Part shown: positions 16,875 to 26,495 of the stretch, piece after piece
Numbering within the stretch: position 1 is the stretch's first letter
Layout: each line of letters starts with the position of its first letter
NCBI GenBank assembly: GCA_001314655.1
Contig: LJSF01000007.1
Span: forward strand, 62,001-126,000
DNA: 64,000 bases
Origin: Rhodobacteraceae bacterium HLUCCA08
GTDB taxonomy: Bacteria > Pseudomonadota > Alphaproteobacteria > Rhodobacterales > Rhodobacteraceae
Direction: 5' to 3'
Notes under the pieces: model-generated
Databases searched by the model: none
Told to the model about the DNA's origin: nothing
The model's input: only the letters and a program-made list of their open reading frames with translations
Position numbers and translations under genes: made by a program

Positions 16875-17645
16875 ATGTCCCAAGCCATGCGCCTGCCCGA
16901 GATCCTCAATATCGCCCGCCGCGACGGGCGCGTGACGGTCGAGGGCCTGGCGGCGCATTTCGACGTGACGCTGCAGACGATCCGCCGCGATCTGACGCTG
17001 CTGGCCGAACAGGGCAAGCTGGACAGGGTGCATGGCGGCGCCGTGCTGCAATCGACGATCGCCAATATCGGCTACGAGGATCGGCGCGGCCTGAACGATG
17101 CCGCCAAGACCGCCATCGCGGCGCGCTGCGCCCGCGACATTCCCGACGGCTGTTCGATCTTTCTCAACATCGGCACGACGACCGAGGCCGTGGCCCATGC
17201 GCTGATGCGGCATCGCGACATCCTGGTGCTGACCAACAACATGAATGTCGCCAACATCCTGGTCGACAACCCGTCCTGCGAGATCATCGTGGTGGGCGGG
17301 TTGTTGCGGCGCTCTGACGGGGGGCTGATCGGCTCGGTCTCGACGCAGGCGGTCGGACAATTCAAGTTCGACCTGGCGGTGATCAGCTGTTCGGCGCTCG
17401 ATGCGGATGGCGACATGCTGGATTACGACATCCAGGAAGTCGGCGTCAGTCAGGCGATCCTGAAACAGGCGCGGCGCAGTTTCCTTGTGGCCGATCAGTC
17501 GAAATTCCAGCGCCGCGCCCCCGCGCGCATCGGGTCGCTGGCGCAGGTCGACACGTTCTACACCGATGCCCCGCCGCCCCGGACCGTTCTGGACGCCTGC
17601 CGCGCCTGGGGCACGCGTGTGACCCTTGCCGAAACGCCCGGGTAG
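16875..17645 (+). CDS. glpR: DeoR-family glycerol-3-phosphate regulon repressor
   Basis: A 256-residue DeoR-type regulator. The N-terminal winged helix (residues 5-60) contains LEILNIARRDGRVTVEGLA-like sequence, VTLQTIRRDLTLL and the wing LDRVHGGAVL. The C-terminal sugar-phosphate sensor domain has the NIGTTTEAVA phosphate-binding loop and LTNNMNVANIL. GAAAGGAACCGACC precedes ATG 16875; longer readings are unsupported. Glycerol-3-phosphate normally releases GlpR. It is divergent from glpD, with candidate operators between them. Confidence 0.93.
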   Translation: MSQAMRLPEILNIARRDGRVTVEGLAAHFDVTLQTIRRDLTLLAEQGKLDRVHGGAVLQSTIANIGYEDRRGLNDAAKTAIAARCARDIPDGCSIFLNIGTTTEAVAHALMRHRDILVLTNNMNVANILVDNPSCEIIVVGGLLRRSDGGLIGSVSTQAVGQFKFDLAVISCSALDADGDMLDYDIQEVGVSQAILKQARRSFLVADQSKFQRRAPARIGSLAQVDTFYTDAPPPRTVLDACRAWGTRVTLAETPG

Positions 17646-17700
17646 GGTCTGCCATCCCTGCCGGTGCCGGGTCAGCCGGTGCGGTGGCTTTGGCGCGAAT

Positions 17701-17730
17701 GCCCGCGGGCCCGCCCTGCCCGCCGCGGGC
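17701..17730. terminator. Possible bidirectional terminator hairpin between glpR and the antiporter gene
   Basis: GCCCGCGG (17701-17708) pairs with CCGCGGGC (17723-17730) over a 14-base loop between two convergent genes. There is no T-run on either side, so an intrinsic terminator is not proven. Position is the main argument. Confidence 0.3.
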
Positions 17731-17737
17731 GCCGGGG

Positions 17738-20275
17738 TCAGGCCGACGGGGTGTCGCCCGCCCGGCGCCCGACGCCTGGCTCCTCGAACAGGGCGTCCGG
17801 TTCGATCCCGCGTTTTTCGGCGCTCTCGCGCACGGCTTCTTGCAGACTGCCGCTGCGGGCCAGCAGACGCCGGAACCGCGCCTCGTCCAGCATCAGCAGC
17901 GTCGACGGCACGATCGCGCGCACCTCGGCGCGACGGGCCTTTTGCAGCAGGATCGCCATCTGCCCGAACATTTCGCCGCGGCCCAGGCGCCAGGTCTGGC
18001 CGGCGGTTTCCAGTTCCACCGCGCCCGAGGCGATGAAGAACACCCGCCGGGCGACGCTGTCCTTGCGTATGATCACCTCACCGGCATTGACATAGCGCAT
18101 CTGCAACGCCCGCCCGAGGCGCCTGAGCACGGCGTCATCGAGTTCGGCAAACAGCGGGAACTGCCGGACCAGTTCGGCCCGCTGCAGCGCGATGTCCAGA
18201 TGCGGACGCTCCTCGCTGGCGGCGCGGCGGGTATCGAGATCCTGCATCAGAGCCTTATGAACCTCGGCCCCGATCAGCCCGTCGTCGCGCATCGCGGTAT
18301 ATTCGCGCTCTTCCAGGCGCAGCGCGGTGCGGCGGATGAAGCGGCGTTCCAGCTCCTCGGCATAGCCCGGGTATTGCAGGCGCAGCCCGTCCAGCGCGGT
18401 CTCGACCATCTCGATCCGGCGCGTCAGAAGCTCGTGCAGCAATTCGGCCACGCGCCGGCCGTGAATGCGCCTAATGCGCCCGTCGATGAAGGCGCCGAGG
18501 TCGCGCAGGATCAGCCGCTGTGACAGCAGCCGTTCGAACCGGTCCGCCGTGATGCGCGCCAGCGGCCCGGACAGGCCGAGCCGGCCGTTCAGAAGCACCG
18601 CGACGCGGAATCCCGGGCCATAGGCAACGCTGCGGCGTGCCGCGCGGTTGTAGCCGCTGCGCCCCTGGCTGCGGGCGCCCTCGATCAGGCGTTCGGCATC
18701 GGACAGGACCTGTTCGGCCATCCGCGCCGAGATCGTCCGTTCGTGCATGCGGGCGACGATCCTGTCGCGTTCGTGGCCGGCCAGCGCGATCAGGCCAAGC
18801 GTGATCCGGTCCCGATCCAGGATGTCGGCGCCGTCCTCGGCCGATTTCACCGCCGCGTCCAGCCGCTCGCCGAAGCGCTTGGCCTCGGAACGGACGGTGT
18901 CGTGGCCGAGGTCGTAATTCTCGGTGGTGCGCGCCACGTCCTCGCGCACCGTCTGCAGCGCCACGGCGACCACCTGGCGCGACAGCGCCTCGTCGATCGG
19001 CGACAGCCGGTCCAGCCCCAGCCGGCCGATCACCCAGCGCAGGGTCGTGCCCTGCACGATCAGCGTGAACAGGGTGAACCCGGTGGCAAGAATGCCGACC
19101 ACACGCTGGATGCCGTCGGGCACGCGGAAACTTTCGGTCACCGCAAGCGCCAGCGCCAGCGTCACGGCCCCCCGCAGGCCGCCCCACAGGATCGCGGCCC
19201 GGTAAGGCCGTTCGACGGCCGGAGACAGCCTGAGCAGGGTCAGCAGCGGCAGCAATCCGAACAGGACCACCGCCCGCGCGGCGATGGCGGCGAGGATCAC
19301 CACGCCCACCAGCAGGAAATCCCCGATCCGCACCTCCTCCAGCAGCCGCGGGATCAGCAGCGCGGCAAGGATGAAGATCAGCGCGCCGGCCCAATGGGCC
19401 AGCACGTCCCAGATCTCGCGCAGGTTCGCCCAGGCCTGGGGTGGCAGGCGGCCGGGCCCGGACAGGTTCAGCGTCAGGCCGGCGGCGACCACGGCGATGA
19501 CGCCCGAGGCGCCGACGCTCTGTTCCGCGCCGATATAGGCAAGATAGGGCAGCGCCACCGAAATCGAGATCAGCGCCAGTTCGTGCCGGCCGAACAGCGC
19601 CATCACCCAGACCGCGACCCTTGCGGCCAGCCAACCGGTGAGGGCGCCGCCGGCGATCAGAACCGGGAAGCGCGCCAAGGCCGCGCCAAGGTCGGGATCC
19701 GGCATTCCCAGCATCACGAAACCCATGAACAACCCGAAAAGCGCGATCGCCGCGGCGTCGTTCAGAAGGCTCTCGCCCTCGATGATCCGCGCCAGCCGGC
19801 GTGGCGCCGAGATCGAGCGGAAGATGCTGACCACCGCCGAAGGGTCGGTGGTGGACACGATCGCGCCGATCAGCAGGCAGGCCGCCAGCGGCAGGGTGCT
19901 GGCCCAGGACAGGGCATAGCCCACGCTGAGCGTCGCGACAACCACGGCGACGACCGCCAGCACCAGGATCGGAACCCAATCGTCCAGCATCCGGCGCAGG
20001 TTCATCCCCAGCGTCGCCTGGAACAGCAAGGTGGGCAGGAACACGTAAAGAAAGACGTTGGACCGGATCGGCAAGCCCAGGATCGCCTCGGCCACCGGGT
20101 TCAGCGCGTCGGTCAGGTCGGTCCGCAGGAAAAAGGTCGCGCCCGCGCCGATCAACACCCCCAGAACGGCGAGGATCACGCTGTAGGGCAGACGCAAGCG
20201 CGCGGCCAGCGGCTCTGCCGTGCCGATGACCAGAAACAGGGACGCGATGACCGTGGTGACAAGAACGATATCCAT
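17738..20275 (-). CDS. Na+/H+ antiporter (NhaP/CPA1 type) with C-terminal cyclic-nucleotide-binding domain
   Basis: An 845-residue inner-membrane protein. Residues about 5-420 hold some twelve membrane helices of the CPA1 exchanger fold, with TDPSAVVSIF and the GESLLNDAAAIALF motif, whose ND pair is the family's ion-binding signature. A long cytoplasmic linker (about 430-690) rich in charged helices follows. Residues about 700-820 form a cNMP-binding beta-roll (FPLFAELDDAVLRRL, then GEMFGQMAILL and RRAEVRAI). It exchanges Na+ or K+ for protons and is probably gated by the cytoplasmic ligand domain. It stands alone, convergent with glpR. Whether it truly binds cAMP or cGMP is not shown by sequence alone. 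Confidence 0.88.
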   Translation of the reverse strand: MDIVLVTTVIASLFLVIGTAEPLAARLRLPYSVILAVLGVLIGAGATFFLRTDLTDALNPVAEAILGLPIRSNVFLYVFLPTLLFQATLGMNLRRMLDDWVPILVLAVVAVVVATLSVGYALSWASTLPLAACLLIGAIVSTTDPSAVVSIFRSISAPRRLARIIEGESLLNDAAAIALFGLFMGFVMLGMPDPDLGAALARFPVLIAGGALTGWLAARVAVWVMALFGRHELALISISVALPYLAYIGAEQSVGASGVIAVVAAGLTLNLSGPGRLPPQAWANLREIWDVLAHWAGALIFILAALLIPRLLEEVRIGDFLLVGVVILAAIAARAVVLFGLLPLLTLLRLSPAVERPYRAAILWGGLRGAVTLALALAVTESFRVPDGIQRVVGILATGFTLFTLIVQGTTLRWVIGRLGLDRLSPIDEALSRQVVAVALQTVREDVARTTENYDLGHDTVRSEAKRFGERLDAAVKSAEDGADILDRDRITLGLIALAGHERDRIVARMHERTISARMAEQVLSDAERLIEGARSQGRSGYNRAARRSVAYGPGFRVAVLLNGRLGLSGPLARITADRFERLLSQRLILRDLGAFIDGRIRRIHGRRVAELLHELLTRRIEMVETALDGLRLQYPGYAEELERRFIRRTALRLEEREYTAMRDDGLIGAEVHKALMQDLDTRRAASEERPHLDIALQRAELVRQFPLFAELDDAVLRRLGRALQMRYVNAGEVIIRKDSVARRVFFIASGAVELETAGQTWRLGRGEMFGQMAILLQKARRAEVRAIVPSTLLMLDEARFRRLLARSGSLQEAVRESAEKRGIEPDALFEEPGVGRRAGDTPSA

Positions 20276-20360
20276 GATCCTGACCTAGCCGGATTTGCCG
20301 GTTCGGGGAATCGCCCGGGCCGAACAATCGACCGCCGGACGCCGGATGCCGTCACTTTGA

Positions 20361-20405
20361 CCGTCGCGACGGCCCCTGCCCGCGCAACAGGCCCGCAAGG
20401 CGGGC
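20361..20405. other. Palindrome and small hairpin in the antiporter/TRAP gap
   Basis: The 191-base gap between the antiporter start (20275) and the TRAP permease stop (20467) contains the perfect 12-base palindrome CCGTCGCGACGG (20361-20372). A 6-base stem GCCCGC/GCGGGC with an AAG loop follows (20391-20405). One may end the TRAP operon and the other may be an operator of the antiporter gene; neither is established. Confidence 0.3.
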
Positions 20406-20466
20406 GCCGGACCAACCCCTGACCGGGCGCGGGCGCCGTCCGCTGTTCCGGGACCGCCGGTGCAAG

Positions 20467-22479
20467 CTATGGCGACATCGGCGGATCGGCGCGGGGCGCG
20501 GCCGCATCCGGACCGGCCCGGGTGCCGCGGCCCTGGGCCCGGTTCAGGGCCAGCAGGGCCAGGATCAGCAGGACGCCGGCGATTTCCACCATCAGATCGG
20601 GCCAGAAACAGGCGATGACCCCGGGCACGATCAGCAGCCGCTGCCAGACCGCCATGGGCCGGAACAGGAACCCTTCGAGCGCCGCGGCAAAGCCTGCCAG
20701 CGCCACGACGGCGATGAACCCGCCCCAAAGCACCAGCGGCAGCGGACCGCCCAGGATGATCTCTTCGTTGAAGACCATGAACAGCGGGATCAGGTAAAGG
20801 CCCTTGGCGTATTTCCAGGCCTGGACGCTTGTCTCCATCGGTTTCGACCCGGCGATGGCCGCCCCGGCAAAGCCCGCCAGCGCCACCGGCGGCGTGACGT
20901 TGCTGTCCTGCGAATACCAGAAGACCAGCAGATGGGCGATCAGGATCGGCATGCCGAATTCCTGCGTCAGCGCCGGACCGACCAGGATGATCAGCACGAT
21001 ATAGGCCGCCGTCACCGGCAGCCCCATGCCGAGGATCAGGCTGGCGATCGCCACCAGAAGGATCGCAAGGACCAGGTTGCCGCCCGAAAACGCGATCATC
21101 ATCGCCGAGAACTTGAGGCCGAGGCCCGTCAGGCCCACCACCCCGACGATGATCCCCGCCACCGCACAGGCCATCGACACGGCCACCGCGTTGCGCGCGC
21201 CCAGTTCCAGCGCCTGCAGGGTCAGGGTCAGGCCACGGCGGCACAGGGCGGCGAAACGCGCCCTCGTGGGGCCGTTTGCGAAAAAGACCCAAAGCGCACG
21301 GGCGGAGGCCGCGGCGACGATCGCCAGGATCGCGAAGAAGCCGACCCGCATCGGCGAATAGCCCGCCACCAGCAGCGCCACCAGCGCCAGCAGCGGCAGC
21401 AGGAAATGCCAGCCCTCGGCCAGCACCGCGCGCACGCCGGGCAATTCGGCCGCGCTCATGCCGGTCATGCCCTGTTTCACGGCGGCGATATGCACCAGCA
21501 GGTAGACCGAGCCGAAATAGAGCACGGCCGGAAAGATCGACACCAGCACGATGTCGACATAGGGCATCTGGGTGAATTCGGACATCAGGAAGGCGCCCGC
21601 GCCCATCAGCGGCGGCATGATCTGCCCGCCGGTGCTGGCCGCCGCCTCGATCCCGCCGGCCTGGGCGGGGCGATAGCCGAGCCGCTTCATCAGCGGGATG
21701 GTGAAGGCGCCGGTGGTGACCACATTGGCAATGGCGCTGCCGCTGATCGAGCCCATGCCGGCGCTGGCGATCACCGCCGCCTTGGCCGGCCCGCCGCGTT
21801 GGCGGCCGGTCGCGGCATAGGCCAGGTCGATGAAGAACCTGCCGGCACCGGTGACTTCAAGAAAGGCCCCGAACAGGACGAAAACAAACACGAACGTCGC
21901 CGCCACGCCCAGCGGTATCCCAAAGATCCCCTCGGCCCCCAGGGTCATCTGGCTGGCCAGCCGATCCAGCGAATAGCCGCGGTGGTTCAGGATCCCGGGC
22001 ATCCAGTCGGCCAGGACAGGCAATTCGCCCCGGCCGCCGGCAAAGGCATAGGCGATGAAGACCGCGCCGATGATGGTCATGCCAAGGCCCACGGCGCGGC
22101 GCGCGCCCTCGAGCACCACCAGGATGGTCAGCACGCCGACCCAGACGTCGATGTCGCGCGGAAAGATCTGGTTGGCGATGGTGTCGATATTGACCGGCAG
22201 CCAGGCCCCGACGACCACCGAGGCCGCGATCAGCGTCCCGTCGACGGCCCAGCCCAGCGTGCCGCGCGGGCGATACCGGCCCCGGACCGGATAGATCAGA
22301 AAGCACAGGACCAGCACAAAGCCCAGGTGAATCGGCCGCTGGTAGAACAGGCCCAGCGGCTGAACCCCCGCCGCATAAAGCTGGAACAGCGACAGGGCGA
22401 TGCCGACCACGGCGATCGCGCGCAGCACGATCCGGGGTTGGGTCGGGTCGCGCCCCGGCACCTCGGTGTCCATCCCCAT
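20467..22479 (-). CDS. TAXI-type TRAP transporter fused permease (DctQM)
   Basis: A 670-residue inner-membrane protein combining the small four-helix and large multi-helix TRAP permease subunits. The first about 190 residues contain the Q-like helices, and the rest is the M domain with the conserved GMGSISGSAIANVVTTGAF and GLPVTAAYIVLI segments. Two in-frame Met codons (22479, 22473) lie at the start; GGGAGAG is spaced best for 22479. It lies four bases after the DUF1850 gene and downstream of the binding protein, the usual TAXI operon. It uses an ion gradient to import an organic acid of unknown identity. Confidence 0.92.
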   Translation of the reverse strand: MGMDTEVPGRDPTQPRIVLRAIAVVGIALSLFQLYAAGVQPLGLFYQRPIHLGFVLVLCFLIYPVRGRYRPRGTLGWAVDGTLIAASVVVGAWLPVNIDTIANQIFPRDIDVWVGVLTILVVLEGARRAVGLGMTIIGAVFIAYAFAGGRGELPVLADWMPGILNHRGYSLDRLASQMTLGAEGIFGIPLGVAATFVFVFVLFGAFLEVTGAGRFFIDLAYAATGRQRGGPAKAAVIASAGMGSISGSAIANVVTTGAFTIPLMKRLGYRPAQAGGIEAAASTGGQIMPPLMGAGAFLMSEFTQMPYVDIVLVSIFPAVLYFGSVYLLVHIAAVKQGMTGMSAAELPGVRAVLAEGWHFLLPLLALVALLVAGYSPMRVGFFAILAIVAAASARALWVFFANGPTRARFAALCRRGLTLTLQALELGARNAVAVSMACAVAGIIVGVVGLTGLGLKFSAMMIAFSGGNLVLAILLVAIASLILGMGLPVTAAYIVLIILVGPALTQEFGMPILIAHLLVFWYSQDSNVTPPVALAGFAGAAIAGSKPMETSVQAWKYAKGLYLIPLFMVFNEEIILGGPLPLVLWGGFIAVVALAGFAAALEGFLFRPMAVWQRLLIVPGVIACFWPDLMVEIAGVLLILALLALNRAQGRGTRAGPDAAAPRADPPMSP

Positions 22480-22483
22480 GGCG

Positions 22484-22945
22484 TCACTCTCCCGTCAATT
22501 CGATCCGAACCCGCGCCCGCGCGGCTTCCTGCGACAGCGACACCACCCGGTCGCCGACCTGCAGCCGGTGATCGACCGGCCCCGCCCCGGGGCGCAGAAC
22601 ATAGCCATTGCCCGGCACCGGTTCGTCGATGTCGAGGATCCAGTAGCCCCCCGCCCCGTCCGACACCTGCCGGCCGCGCCCGGGGATATGCCCCAGCCCG
22701 GCGGCGAAATCGGGCTGGCGCGACCGCACCAGCACCATCTGACCGCCCCGGTTCTCGTAGCAATCGGTCACCGGAAAGCCCGCCACCGAATGAGTCCACA
22801 AGACGCACCAACCCTGACCATCCGGCATGTCGAAACGGGCGATCTCATGCCCGTCGTCGCGCGTGGCGATCAGGGTATCGGCCGGACCCGGGGTCGCGCC
22901 GGACAGGAGGAGGGCGACAAGCCCCCCTCTCGTCGCCCGGTTCAC
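22484..22945 (-). CDS. DUF1850 protein of the TAXI-TRAP operon
   Basis: A 153-residue protein with a short N-terminal hydrophobic signal-like segment (RGGLVALLLSGATPGPA). The rest is a compact beta-rich domain containing LWTHSVAGFPVTDCYE and DHRLQVGDRVVSL. It begins with GTG overlapping the binding-protein stop (GTGA). DUF1850 proteins are frequently encoded between TAXI binding protein and fused permease. The function is unknown; an exported accessory protein of the transporter is plausible. Confidence 0.8.
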   Translation of the reverse strand: MNRATRGGLVALLLSGATPGPADTLIATRDDGHEIARFDMPDGQGWCVLWTHSVAGFPVTDCYENRGGQMVLVRSRQPDFAAGLGHIPGRGRQVSDGAGGYWILDIDEPVPGNGYVLRPGAGPVDHRLQVGDRVVSLSQEAARARVRIELTGE

Positions 22946-23928
22946 GGACGCAAGTCGTCCGGCACGCTGCGGATGATCTCCTCGTAATACCGGATCGCGC
23001 CGGGATGCAGCGGCACCGGCGTGGCGTCGAGCGTGAATTCGATCGTGGTCTGGTTCGCCGCCGGATGGACCGCCTGCAATTCGGCGATGTTCTCGAACAT
23101 CGCGCTGGTGATCGCATAGGCCAGGTCGTCGGACATTTCCGACGACACGGTCAGCACGTTGGGAATGCCCAGCACCGTGATGTCCGCGTCGACACCGGTA
23201 TAGGTGCCGGCCGGCAGGGTCGTGGTGGCAAAGGTGCTGTCGGCGGCCAGGGCGGCGGCCAGTTCGTCTTCGGTCAGGGGAATGATGACGATATCCTGGG
23301 TCGTGGCCAGGTTGAGGATCGACGAGGTCGGCGCCCCGACCGACCAGAACCCGGCATCGATATCGCCATTGGCCAGCGCATCGGCGGTTTCGTTGAAATT
23401 CAGCCGCTGTTCGTCGATATCGTCATAGCTGATGCCGTTCGCCTGCAGGATGGCCGCGGTATTGACCTCGGTGCCCGAGCCCGGCGCGCCGATCGACACA
23501 CGCTTGCCGCGCAGATCCTCCAGCGAATTGATGCCGCTGCCGTCCAGGGCCACGATATGCACCATGTTGGCATAGAGCGAGGCCACGCCGCGCACCATGG
23601 GCAGTTGCTGGCCTTCGAACCGGCCGGTTCCGGTATGGGCCTGGGCCACGGTATCGGCCAGCGCGATGGCAAGATCGGCGTCGCCGGTGGCGATCAGGCC
23701 CATGTTCTCGACCGAGGCCCCGGTGACTTCGGCGGTGGCCGAATAGCCCTCCACATGGGTGTTGATGATTTCCGCAAGGCCACCGCCCATCGGGTAATAG
23801 ACCCCGCCGGTGCCGCCGGTGGCGATCGAAAGCTGGTCCTGCGCCAGCGCCGGAGCGCCAAGGCCCAGCGCGACCAGCGCAGCGGTACCGATCAGGCCTT
23901 TCGGCCCGCAAAGAACGTTTTTCAGCAT
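22942..23928 (-). CDS. TAXI-family TRAP transporter solute-binding protein
   Basis: A 328-residue exported binding protein. The signal peptide runs to about APALAQ (residue 24). The mature start has the diagnostic TGGTGGVYYPMGGGLAE segment of TAXI receptors, followed by GSGTEVNTAAILQ, typical of the ligand cleft. GGGAGGATAGC before ATG 23928 sets the start. The gene leads the operon SBP-DUF1850-permease. Members bind glutamate, glutamine, alpha-ketoglutarate or other acids; the ligand here is unknown. Confidence 0.93.
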   Translation of the reverse strand: MLKNVLCGPKGLIGTAALVALGLGAPALAQDQLSIATGGTGGVYYPMGGGLAEIINTHVEGYSATAEVTGASVENMGLIATGDADLAIALADTVAQAHTGTGRFEGQQLPMVRGVASLYANMVHIVALDGSGINSLEDLRGKRVSIGAPGSGTEVNTAAILQANGISYDDIDEQRLNFNETADALANGDIDAGFWSVGAPTSSILNLATTQDIVIIPLTEDELAAALAADSTFATTTLPAGTYTGVDADITVLGIPNVLTVSSEMSDDLAYAITSAMFENIAELQAVHPAANQTTIEFTLDATPVPLHPGAIRYYEEIIRSVPDDLRP

Positions 23929-24266
23929 GCTATCCTCCCAAGACAGAACTGTCGTCATATCGTCACGCGGTCCTCCCGCGACGCGCACAGTCTTTCAGAC
24001 TTGCCGCCCCATGTGGACGGTTTTCTGCATCAGGCGGTGAATTCCCCGGCAGGTGGTCGCCCCGACCGGGGCAGGATGTCGCCAAACCCCCGCGATCCTG
24101 GCCGCAAAGACCGCCATCGCGGCGCGCGGGCGCGACCTCCTTGACCGGGTCGCGCCGGTCCGCTTCCCTTTGCGGCGCCGACACCCGGTGCACCCGCCGG
24201 GAAGGCGCGCTAGACTGGGGTCGCGGCCCGCCGCGCCCCGACACGATACAGGCATCGGACCCCATC
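23929..24266. other. 338-base divergent intergenic region
   Basis: This gap separates the TAXI binding-protein gene (leftward) from the CBS-domain membrane protein gene (rightward), so it must hold both promoters. I see a TAGACT -10-like hexamer at 24211-24216 for the rightward gene but no convincing -35 at normal spacing. GC-rich inverted segments are present, with no clear operator, small RNA or short gene. Confidence 0.35.
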
Positions 24267-25544
24267 ATGATCATCGAGATTTGCCTCGTTCTGCTGCTTG
24301 TCAGCGTCAATGGCCTTCTGGCCATGTCCGAACTTGCGGTGGTGTCGTCGCGGCCGGGGCGGCTGCAAGCGCGCATGGAGCGTGGCGACCGCGGCGCCGG
24401 AATCGCGCTTGCCCTGGCACAGGATCCCGGCAGGTTCCTGTCGACCGTCCAGATCGGCATCACGCTTGTCGGTGTGCTTTCGGGCGCGTTTTCAGGCGCC
24501 ACGATCGGGTTGCGCCTGGCCGAGAGGCTTCCCGAACTCGGCATTCCCGAAACCATGGCGAAAGAGGTCGGGGTGGGTCTGGTCGTGGTCGTCATAACCT
24601 ACCTGACCCTGATCATCGGAGAACTCGTGCCCAAACGGGTCGCATTGGCGGCGCCGGAACGGGTCGCCTGCCGCGTTGCCCCGGCGATGCTGGTCCTGTC
24701 CCGGGTCGGGGCGCCGCTGGTCTGGCTTCTCGATCGCTCCGGCAACCTTGTCCTGCGTCTCATCGGACAGTCGGACCGCCGCGAAACCGCGGTCAGCGAC
24801 GAGGACATCCGCCTGATGCTGTCCGAAGCGGCCGGGGCCGGCGTCATCCACCGCGCCGAGAAAGAGCTGATCGGCGGCGTCATGCGGTTCTCGGACCGGC
24901 GCGCCCGCGGGCTGATGACACCGCGCCGCAAGGTCGTGACCGCGCGGATCGACGAAAGCCGCGCCGAAATCCTGGCCCGTTTCGCAAGCTCGGGCCATTC
25001 GCGCCTGCCGCTGCGCCGAAACGGGCGGGACGATATCATCGGCGTCCTGCACAGCCGCGACCTGCTGGCGACGACCGAGGCGACGTTCGATGCCCTGGCC
25101 CTGATGCGCGAGGTTCCGGTGATCCACGAAACCCTGCCCGCCCTGGAGGTGATCGACCGGCTGCGCGGCTCCCCCTGTCACATGCTGCTGGTCTATGACG
25201 AATACGGGCATTTCGAAGGGATCGTCACACCGATGGACGTGCTGGGCGCGATCGCCGGCGGCTTTGACGACCCCCAGACCGACGAGCCGAAGCTCGTCGA
25301 ACGTGACGACGGCTCGCTGCTGGTCGCAGGCTGGATGCCGCTTGACGAATTCGTCGAACGGCTCGGGCTGACGCCGCCGCCAGCGCCGGTGCCCGATACC
25401 GTCGCCGGCCTGGTTCTGGAACGTCTCGGCAACGTGCCGGGCGTGGGTCAATCCGTTGTCGTCGATGGCTGGCGCATGGAAATCGTCGACATGGACGGCT
25501 TGCGCATCGACAAGCTGCTCGTGCAGCGCGACGCGCCAAGCTGA
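24267..25544 (+). CDS. Hemolysin-family (CorC/HlyC, CNNM-type) membrane protein with CBS pair
   Basis: A 425-residue protein. The N-terminal DUF21 membrane domain (residues about 1-190) starts MIIEICLVLLLVSVNGLLAM and includes LIIGELVPKRVAL, a family hallmark. Two CBS domains follow (about 205-330, with VTPMDVLGAI at the end of the second). A C-terminal CorC/HlyC transporter-associated domain ends the protein. It is implicated in Mg2+/Co2+ homeostasis rather than haemolysis. The ATG 24267 lacks a strong Shine-Dalgarno, but the membrane helix begins right after it. A longer upstream reading is Arg/Pro-rich and unsupported. Confidence 0.9.
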   Translation: MIIEICLVLLLVSVNGLLAMSELAVVSSRPGRLQARMERGDRGAGIALALAQDPGRFLSTVQIGITLVGVLSGAFSGATIGLRLAERLPELGIPETMAKEVGVGLVVVVITYLTLIIGELVPKRVALAAPERVACRVAPAMLVLSRVGAPLVWLLDRSGNLVLRLIGQSDRRETAVSDEDIRLMLSEAAGAGVIHRAEKELIGGVMRFSDRRARGLMTPRRKVVTARIDESRAEILARFASSGHSRLPLRRNGRDDIIGVLHSRDLLATTEATFDALALMREVPVIHETLPALEVIDRLRGSPCHMLLVYDEYGHFEGIVTPMDVLGAIAGGFDDPQTDEPKLVERDDGSLLVAGWMPLDEFVERLGLTPPPAPVPDTVAGLVLERLGNVPGVGQSVVVDGWRMEIVDMDGLRIDKLLVQRDAPS

Positions 25545-25567
25545 CGCCCGGCCCGCAAACGCGGCCC

Positions 25568-26431
25568 TCAGGCGGTCGCGGCGGGCGGCACCGCAAGAAC
25601 GTCGATCTCTGCCTCGCGCAGGACGGTTTCGGCCACGCTTCCCAGCAGGAGCCTGGCAAGACCGCCGCGCCCATGGGTTCCCACGACCAGCAGATCGGCC
25701 GGCAGGTCCCGGGCCATCGACAGGATTTCCTCGGCCGGCGCCTTGCCGGCCTGGCGCACCTCCTGCCGGATCGCGCGCCACTCCGCCGCGGCGACGAATT
25801 CGGCCAGCGCCCGCGAGGCCGCCCTGTGCTGATCGTCACGATAGGCGTCCCGATCCTCCGCGGGGATGGTGTGGCTCATCGCCATGTGGAGGGCGGGGGC
25901 GTCGAAGACATGCAGGATCGTCGCCGTCGCGCGTGCTGCAATGTCACGGACCGCCGGGGTCGTCGCCACGCGCACGGCGGCCTCGGACAGGTCGGTCGTC
26001 AGCAACACATGGCGATAGGCGGCGACGGGCGGGGCATTGACCATCAGCACCGGACAGCCGACCGCGCGGATCGTGCGTTCGGCGGTGGTGCCGACAAAGA
26101 CATCGCGCAGCATCTGGCGCCGGTGCGGCCCGATGACCAGCAGGTCGGGTGTGTCTTCTTCGGTGGCCCGGGCGATTCCGGCGAAGGGATCGGCCACGAT
26201 GACCCGGACGTCGCAGGCGATCCCGTCGACATCGCGAACCGTGTTGCGCAATTCCCGCAGCAGTTCGGAGGCCGCAGCATGCTCGCTGTCGACGATCCGG
26301 CGCGGCTGATCGTCATCGACGACATGAACGATGGACAAGGCCGCATCGAACCCGCGCGCCAGCAGACTCGCCCGCCGCAGCGCGCGATCCGACCGTTCGG
26401 AAAAATCGGTGGCCAGCAGGATCTTCTTCAT
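25568..26431 (-). CDS. Tandem-domain universal stress protein
   Basis: A 287-residue cytoplasmic protein with two UspA domains. The first (residues about 1-145) starts MKKILLATDFSERSDRALRRA and ends with GTTAERTIRAVGCPVLMV. The second (about 150-285) starts YRHVLLTTDLSEAAVRVA and ends with GSVAETVLREAEIDVLAV. Each carries the G-x2-G-x9-G(S/T) ATP-type loop (GPHRRQM; GTHGRGGLARLLLGS). AGGGAG precedes ATG 26431. It is divergent from the HTH-Kef-ATPase operon, with an FNR-like site between them, fitting oxygen-limited or stress expression. Confidence 0.92.
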   Translation of the reverse strand: MKKILLATDFSERSDRALRRASLLARGFDAALSIVHVVDDDQPRRIVDSEHAAASELLRELRNTVRDVDGIACDVRVIVADPFAGIARATEEDTPDLLVIGPHRRQMLRDVFVGTTAERTIRAVGCPVLMVNAPPVAAYRHVLLTTDLSEAAVRVATTPAVRDIAARATATILHVFDAPALHMAMSHTIPAEDRDAYRDDQHRAASRALAEFVAAAEWRAIRQEVRQAGKAPAEEILSMARDLPADLLVVGTHGRGGLARLLLGSVAETVLREAEIDVLAVPPAATA

Positions 26432-26495
26432 CGCGCGCTCCCTCTTGCGGCACAGACGGCATGTGCCATTCGACCATGCCCGGCGCGCATCCGGT

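Noticed and set aside
20932-24144. A 1070-codon open frame antisense to the TRAP transporter genes
   Set aside because: Arg/His/Gln-rich and without domains; the opposite strand has an intact TAXI operon with ribosome sites.
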